Source: Pantoea sp.
Lineage (GTDB): Bacteria; Pseudomonadota; Gammaproteobacteria; Enterobacterales; Enterobacteriaceae
NCBI RefSeq assembly: GCF_028283705.1
Contig: NZ_JAPWKD010000034.1
Span: forward strand, 372,001 to 436,000
Reading direction: 5' to 3'
DNA: 64,000 nt
Below are positions 60,032 through 64,000 of this stretch, in pieces. The translations under genes were made by a program, and so were the position numbers. The notes below the pieces were generated by a model that was given only the letters and a program-made list of their open reading frames with translations, was not told the DNA's origin and searched no databases. Numbering within the stretch: the stretch's first letter is position 1; each line of letters starts with the position of its first letter.

Positions 60032-60349
60032 ATGAAACGAATCGTACTGGCCTGTGCGGCAGGCATGTCTACCTCAATGGTGGTTACCCGGATGGAAAAA
60101 GAGGCGGCGGCGCGCGGTCTTGAGTACCAGATCTACGCTATCCCGGAGCAAAACCTGCGCGAAGAGTTACAAAACTACGGCCACGAGGTGGCGGTGGTGC
60201 TGCTGGGGCCGCAGGTGCGTTTTAAGCTAGAGGAAAACAAAAAGCTCACCGACAGTTATCAGCTGCCGATTGCGGTGATCGATACTCTGGCTTACGGCAC
60301 GCTGAATGGTGCAAAGGTACTCGATCAGGCGCTGGCTTTGGTACACTAG
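60032..60349 (+). CDS. PTS lactose/cellobiose-type EIIB
   Basis: The product (105 aa) is the cytosolic IIB of the Lac family. The phosphorylated Cys is in VLACAAGMSTSMVVTRME. It takes phosphate from IIA (56.8 kb) and gives it to the sugar in IIC. It follows the GH1 gene by 10 bp. Confidence 0.95.
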   Translation: MKRIVLACAAGMSTSMVVTRMEKEAAARGLEYQIYAIPEQNLREELQNYGHEVAVVLLGPQVRFKLEENKKLTDSYQLPIAVIDTLAYGTLNGAKVLDQALALVH

Positions 60350-60428
60350 CGCCCAGATAGCAGACAGGTTCCGGCGCGCAATGGAAGCAGCTGGAACCTT
60401 GTGCGCCATGAAGCATAAGGGTGACAGC

Positions 60429-61202
60429 GTGGAAAAAGCCGAAGCGCCACAAGAGAAAAAGCAGTATCAGGAAATTGGGCAGCATCTGCGCCAGCAAATC
60501 ATTGATGGGCATTACCCGGTAGGTTCGCGCCTGCCACCGGAGCGTCAGTTGGCGGAAACCTGGGGCGTGAGTCGTACTATCGTGCGTGAAGCCTTACTGA
60601 TGCTGGAGCTGGAAGGGACGGTCGATATTCGTCAAGGCTCGGGCGTTTACGTAATGCGTATCCCTTCGGACAGTGATGATGCGGAAGAAGCTTTTTTCCG
60701 CAGCGATGTTGGCCCTTTCGAAATGCTTCAGGCACGCCAGTTGCTGGAGAGCAACATCGCCGCCTTCGCGGCCAAAATGGCGACCAAAGCCGATATTGAA
60801 AACCTGCGCCGCACCCTGGAGCAGGAGCAACGTGCCATCGCGCTCAACGACAGCAGCCAGGATAACGATAAGCTGTTTCATCTGTTGCTGGCGGGGGCGA
60901 CACAAAATCAGATGCTGCTGGATACCGTCACCAGCGTCTGGCGTCATCATGAAGCCAGCCCGCTGTGGCAGCAGCTGCGCCCGCAGTTTGAAACCCGCGC
61001 ATATCGCCTCAAGTGGTTGGGCGACCATCAAACCATCCTCGCAGCGTTGCGTCGCCGTGACGTGATGGGGGCCTGGCAGGCGATGTGGCAACATCTGGAA
61101 AATGTGAAAAATACCCTGCTGGAACTCTCTGATGCGGATGCGCCGGATTTTGACGGTTATCTGTTTGAATCAGTGCCTATTTTTCAGGGGAAATTAATGT
61201 AA
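60429..61202 (+). CDS. GntR-family regulator, UxuR/ExuR (FadR) type
   Basis: The product (257 aa) has an N-terminal winged helix (GSRLPPERQLAETWGVSRTI, then REALLMLELEGTVDIRQGSG) and an all-helical FCD effector domain (about 100-235). GTG 60429 is chosen because AAGG lies 8 bp ahead; ATG 60408 and the frame from 60306 would overlap the IIB end or lack a ribosome site. It is likely the regulator of the PTS genes, because the divergent promoter region holds TTGGTAT sites like those used by UxuR. Confidence 0.9.
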   Translation: MEKAEAPQEKKQYQEIGQHLRQQIIDGHYPVGSRLPPERQLAETWGVSRTIVREALLMLELEGTVDIRQGSGVYVMRIPSDSDDAEEAFFRSDVGPFEMLQARQLLESNIAAFAAKMATKADIENLRRTLEQEQRAIALNDSSQDNDKLFHLLLAGATQNQMLLDTVTSVWRHHEASPLWQQLRPQFETRAYRLKWLGDHQTILAALRRRDVMGAWQAMWQHLENVKNTLLELSDADAPDFDGYLFESVPIFQGKLM

Positions 61203-61651
61203 TGCAGATTCTGCCACTCCAGGAAGTGCCTCATTTCGCCTCACAGATTACCGATTGGTTGTGGCGGGAATTTGGTGAAGGTACCCCGCGTGAGTTTTAT
61301 GCCAGCATTGTAAAAAGCAGCCTGAAAGGGGCTGATTTTCCGGTGACCTTTGTGGCGCTGGATGGGGGCAGGCCGCTGGGAACGGTGGGGTTCTGGCGCT
61401 GCGATTTGATCAGCCGCCAGGATCTCTATCCCTGGCTGGCGGCGTTGTTTATCGAAGAAGATGCGCGCGGGCAAGGCGTCAGCCAGGCGCTGCAACAGCA
61501 TGTTATCGACTATGCCCGCGAGCGCGGCTATGACCGGCTGTGGTTGTGGTCCACCTTTGCCGGATATTACGAGCGTTTTGGCTGGAAGTTCGCGGAGGAA
61601 GCGCTGGAGTACCCGGATACGGTGGTAAGGGTGTATCAGCGGGCACTTTAA
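61202..61651 (+). CDS. GNAT-family N-acetyltransferase
   Basis: The product (149 aa) has the acetyl-CoA loop ALFIEEDARGQGVSQALQQH (RGQGV) and the C-terminal AGYYERFGWKF segment of GNAT proteins. It starts in TAATG, overlapping the GntR stop by one base, so the two are coupled. The substrate is unknown; the link to sugar uptake is positional. Confidence 0.88.
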   Translation: MQILPLQEVPHFASQITDWLWREFGEGTPREFYASIVKSSLKGADFPVTFVALDGGRPLGTVGFWRCDLISRQDLYPWLAALFIEEDARGQGVSQALQQHVIDYARERGYDRLWLWSTFAGYYERFGWKFAEEALEYPDTVVRVYQRAL

Positions 61652-61658
61652 CTGACCC

Positions 61659-61678
61659 GGTCGGCATGAATGCCGACC
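61659..61678. repeat. Dispersed palindrome family 2, second copy
   Basis: GGTCGGCAT and ATGCCGACC around GA, in the gap between the convergent GNAT and chemoreceptor genes. Confidence 0.75.
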
Positions 61679-61697
61679 CTGGAGATGATTGTGCGTG

Positions 61698-63221
61698 TCA
61701 GGCGCGATGTAAACGAAACGCGCCGACCAGCCGTGAAACATGCTCCGCCTGTTCCTGCAACGACTGAGACGCCGCCGACGCCTGCTCCACCAGCGCCGCA
61801 TTCTGCTGCGTCACATCATCCATTTGATCAATCGCCCGATGCACCTGGTTAATCCCCTGGCTTTGCTCTGCGGCGGCGGTGGCGATTTCACTCACCAGGC
61901 TATTGACCTGCGTAATCACTTCATTGACCGACTGAATGCTGTCGCCCACCTGCGCCGCCTGCTGCGCGCCGGACTCAATCAAATTGGCTGAGGCTTCAAT
62001 CAGCGTTTTAATTTCCCGTGCGGCGGTAGTGGAGCGATGGGACAGGTTGCGTACTTCTCCGGCCACCACGGCAAAGCCTTTGCCATGTTCCCCGGCACGC
62101 GCGGCTTCGACGGCGGCATTTAATGCCAGGATATTGGTCTGAAACGCAATGCCTTCAATCAGGCCGGTAATATCTTTAACTTTTAACGCACTTAAATGGA
62201 TGTCGTTCATGGTGCTGAGCATGGTATCCAGCGATGCGGTACTCTGGCGCGACAGCGTGCTGGCATTATCCGCCAGTCGGGTCGCATCGCGCGTGTGGTC
62301 GGCGGTCTGGCGCACAGTTTCACTCAGCTCGGTCATGCTGGCAGCGGTCTGCTCCAGCGAGGCGGCCTGTTGCTCGGTACGTGCCGAGAGATCTTCATTA
62401 CCGGCAGCGATTTGCGTTGAAGCGCTGCTCACCGACCCGGCTGCGGTGTTCACCGCTGTCAGAGATTTTGAAATATGGCGCATCAGCTTATTAAAGTAAC
62501 CGGCCATTCTGCTCACTTCATCGTTGCGGCTTTCGTCAGCCGCCACCGTGAGATCGAGATGCTCAGTTGCCTGCGCCATAATCGTCGAGATGTTGTTCAG
62601 GCTGCGGCGGATGTGCTTAATGGTCAGCAGCGCGAATACCACAATCATCAGCACCGCGACGGTGATCCCCGCTACGGTTGCCCAGCTGACAAAATGAAAA
62701 ATGGTGCGGTTGGTGGCCCGCAGTTGGTCGCCAATTGTCATGTTGAGCGCCATTTGCTGGCGATAATCGGCAATCAGCGTCTGGAGCGCGCTGCCCATGC
62801 CGCCCGCGTTCTCCAGCTGGCTCGGGGCATTGGCTTTCACTGCGGCCAGGAATGCGGGCAGACGGTCGCTGATCACCTTGAGGGTGTCGCTCGCCTGCTG
62901 CGCCATCCCAGCGTCTTTATCACTGGCGATATGGTCGTTTTGATACGCATTTTGCTGGTCGCGAATCTGCGCGATTTGTTGTGTTATCTGCGCTTCAGCG
63001 GCTGCGCTTTTGCTGTTTTGATATTGATACAAGGTCAGATACAGCTGCTGGCTGTGATCCGTGAGTTCGCTAAGGAGTTTGATCGAGGGAATAGCACGGC
63101 TTTGCACGTTTTCGAAGCGGTCCTGAAAGCCGCTGATAAAAGCAATCGCCAGGGTTCCCTGCGCCACGATTACGGCAGTAATAAACGCTAATGCCAGAAG
63201 CAGACGTCGGGAAATACTCAT
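61698..63221 (-). CDS. Methyl-accepting chemotaxis protein
   Basis: The product (507 aa) is an inner-membrane chemoreceptor with an N-terminal helix (LLLALAFITAVIVAQGTLAIAF), a periplasmic four-helix sensing domain (about 30-185), a second helix (ATVAGITVAVLMIVVFALLT), a HAMP domain and a cytoplasmic signalling domain with the hairpin tip GIAFQTNILALNAAVEAARAGE (given here in part). ATG 63221 follows AAGGAGGA exactly. It ends FRLHRA, without the NWETF-type CheR/CheB tether, so it resembles low-abundance receptors. Ligand unknown. Confidence 0.95.
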   Translation of the reverse strand: MSISRRLLLALAFITAVIVAQGTLAIAFISGFQDRFENVQSRAIPSIKLLSELTDHSQQLYLTLYQYQNSKSAAAEAQITQQIAQIRDQQNAYQNDHIASDKDAGMAQQASDTLKVISDRLPAFLAAVKANAPSQLENAGGMGSALQTLIADYRQQMALNMTIGDQLRATNRTIFHFVSWATVAGITVAVLMIVVFALLTIKHIRRSLNNISTIMAQATEHLDLTVAADESRNDEVSRMAGYFNKLMRHISKSLTAVNTAAGSVSSASTQIAAGNEDLSARTEQQAASLEQTAASMTELSETVRQTADHTRDATRLADNASTLSRQSTASLDTMLSTMNDIHLSALKVKDITGLIEGIAFQTNILALNAAVEAARAGEHGKGFAVVAGEVRNLSHRSTTAAREIKTLIEASANLIESGAQQAAQVGDSIQSVNEVITQVNSLVSEIATAAAEQSQGINQVHRAIDQMDDVTQQNAALVEQASAASQSLQEQAEHVSRLVGAFRLHRA

Positions 63222-63349
63222 AAGTCCTCCTTGATGTTCAGTCGATCCTGGCTGGCACGGCCAGAAGGGTGTCCGGCAGGTATCGGCAGAGACGTTAAAG
63301 AGGTTTAATGTTTTTTTACTTCTGTGTTCCAAATTTGTGACGAATACCC

Positions 63350-63369
63350 AGGGCGATTTGCATCGCCCT
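63350..63369. terminator. Hairpin after galR
   Basis: AGGGCGAT and ATCGCCCT pair around TTGC, about 18 bp beyond the galR stop. The T run is weak, so its strength as a terminator is uncertain. Confidence 0.5.
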
Positions 63370-63387
63370 TACGGATAACGACAAAAT

Positions 63388-64000
63388 TTAACCAGGTCCG
63401 CTGACGGAATGGCGTCGCACCAGCGTCGGGCTGAACATGTTAGTCACTTCCGGCATCGGCGTATCATTGGCCAGCGCTAAGGCTAGCTGCGCGGCCTGCT
63501 GCGCCATGGTGACAATCGGGTAGCGTACCGTGGTCAGACGCGGACGGACGTAGCGCGACACCAGCACATCATCGAAACCAATCAGCGACATCTCTTCCGG
63601 TACGCGGATGCCGTTGTCGCTCATCACTGCCAGTGCGCCTGCGGCCATAGAATCGTTATAACAAGCCACCGCCGTGAACTGTTTGCCGCGGCCAAGCAGC
63701 TCGGTCATTGCCTGCTCGCCGCCTACTTCATCCGGTTCGCCCCAGGCAACCAGCCGGTCGTTGCTCGGCAAGCCGTGTTCCTTCAGCGCATCGTAATAGC
63801 CTTGCAGGCGATCTTCGGCATCCGAAATGGTGTGGGTGGAGCAGATAAAGGCGATTTGCGTGTGGCCCTGCTGGATCAGATGACGTGTTGCCAGCCACGC
63901 TCCGTAGCGGTCGTCCAGCGCGATGCAGCGTGATTCAAACCCTTTCAGCAGCCGGTTGAGCAGCACCATCCCTGGCACCTGCTTCATCAGCACTTCCAGA
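63388..64000 (-). CDS. galR: Galactose repressor GalR, C-terminal part (5' end outside window)
   Basis: The reading frame is open to base 64000 on the minus strand, so the start lies beyond the window. The visible 203 residues closely match the effector domain of E. coli GalR: RCIALDDRYGAWLATRHLIQ, EDRLQGYYDALKEHG, GGEQAMTELLGRG, SLIGFDDVLVSRYVRPRLTT and NMFSPTLVRRHSVS. In E. coli this LacI-family protein represses gal genes and galP and responds to galactose. The helix-turn-helix is not visible. In E. coli galR is next to lysA; here the PTS cluster lies between them. Confidence 0.95.
   Translation of the reverse strand, partial: LEVLMKQVPGMVLLNRLLKGFESRCIALDDRYGAWLATRHLIQQGHTQIAFICSTHTISDAEDRLQGYYDALKEHGLPSNDRLVAWGEPDEVGGEQAMTELLGRGKQFTAVACYNDSMAAGALAVMSDNGIRVPEEMSLIGFDDVLVSRYVRPRLTTVRYPIVTMAQQAAQLALALANDTPMPEVTNMFSPTLVRRHSVSGPG

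Noticed and set aside
60306..60428. Longer N-terminus for the GntR regulator
   Set aside because: It overlaps the IIB gene and the ribosome site favours GTG 60429.

Overview
The window is a chromosomal segment of a gamma-proteobacterium of the order Enterobacterales. Most of it follows the E. coli 63-66 min gene order (speB-tktA-epd-pgk-fbaA-mscS-argO; yggE-argP-rpiA-serA-ygfA-ssrS-zapA-ygfB-pepP-ubiH-ubiI-gcvTHP-ygfF-yqfA-ygfZ-sdhE-ygfX-fldB-xerD-dsbC-recJ-prfB-lysS; lysR-lysA; galR). Many proteins are close to full-length matches to their E. coli counterparts as I remember them. The accessory genes placed between these blocks suggest Erwiniaceae, most likely Pantoea or a near relative. The genus is inference. 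No tRNA, rRNA, CRISPR array, transposase or prophage gene was seen.

Layout. (1) 1-8.0 kb: the 3' end of a giant repetitive BapA/LapA-type adhesin, followed by its own type I secretion operon (TolC-like channel, ABC exporter, HlyD-like adaptor). (2) 8.1-17.3 kb: agmatinase, a YidB protein, then central carbon genes tktA, epd-pgk-fbaA, mscS and argO. (3) 17.3-21.6 kb: an inserted trio (FAD oxidoreductase, IclR-type regulator, MFS permease) that separates argO from yggE. (4) 21.8-46.9 kb: a conserved core with pentose phosphate, serine, folate, ubiquinone and glycine-cleavage genes, 6S RNA, iron-sulfur and flavinylation helpers, xerD-dsbC-recJ, and prfB with an intact autoregulatory frameshift.

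(5) 47.0-52.2 kb is the most unusual region: an RpiR regulator, then a six-gene operon with an amino-acid-type binding protein, two permeases and three paralogous DUF1989 (urea-carboxylase-associated) proteins, but no ATPase gene. It is preceded by a good sigma-54 promoter and an NtrC-like enhancer site, so a nitrogen-scavenging role under nitrogen limitation is inferred. (6) 52.3-56.7 kb: a trypsin-like lipoprotein, an MFS drug-type exporter, and the lysR/lysA pair. (7) 56.8-64 kb: a beta-glucoside PTS cluster (IIA divergent from IIC-GH1-IIB-GntR-GNAT) with three shared TTGGTAT operators, a chemoreceptor, and galR, which runs off the window. This cluster sits between lysA and galR, which are adjacent in E. 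coli.

Two families of dispersed intergenic palindromes punctuate the window. One (arms GTAGCGGCGCGAT/ATCGCGCCGCTAC) occurs six times, three of them between convergent genes, and its arms vary in a compensatory way. The second (GGTCGGCAT-type) occurs twice.
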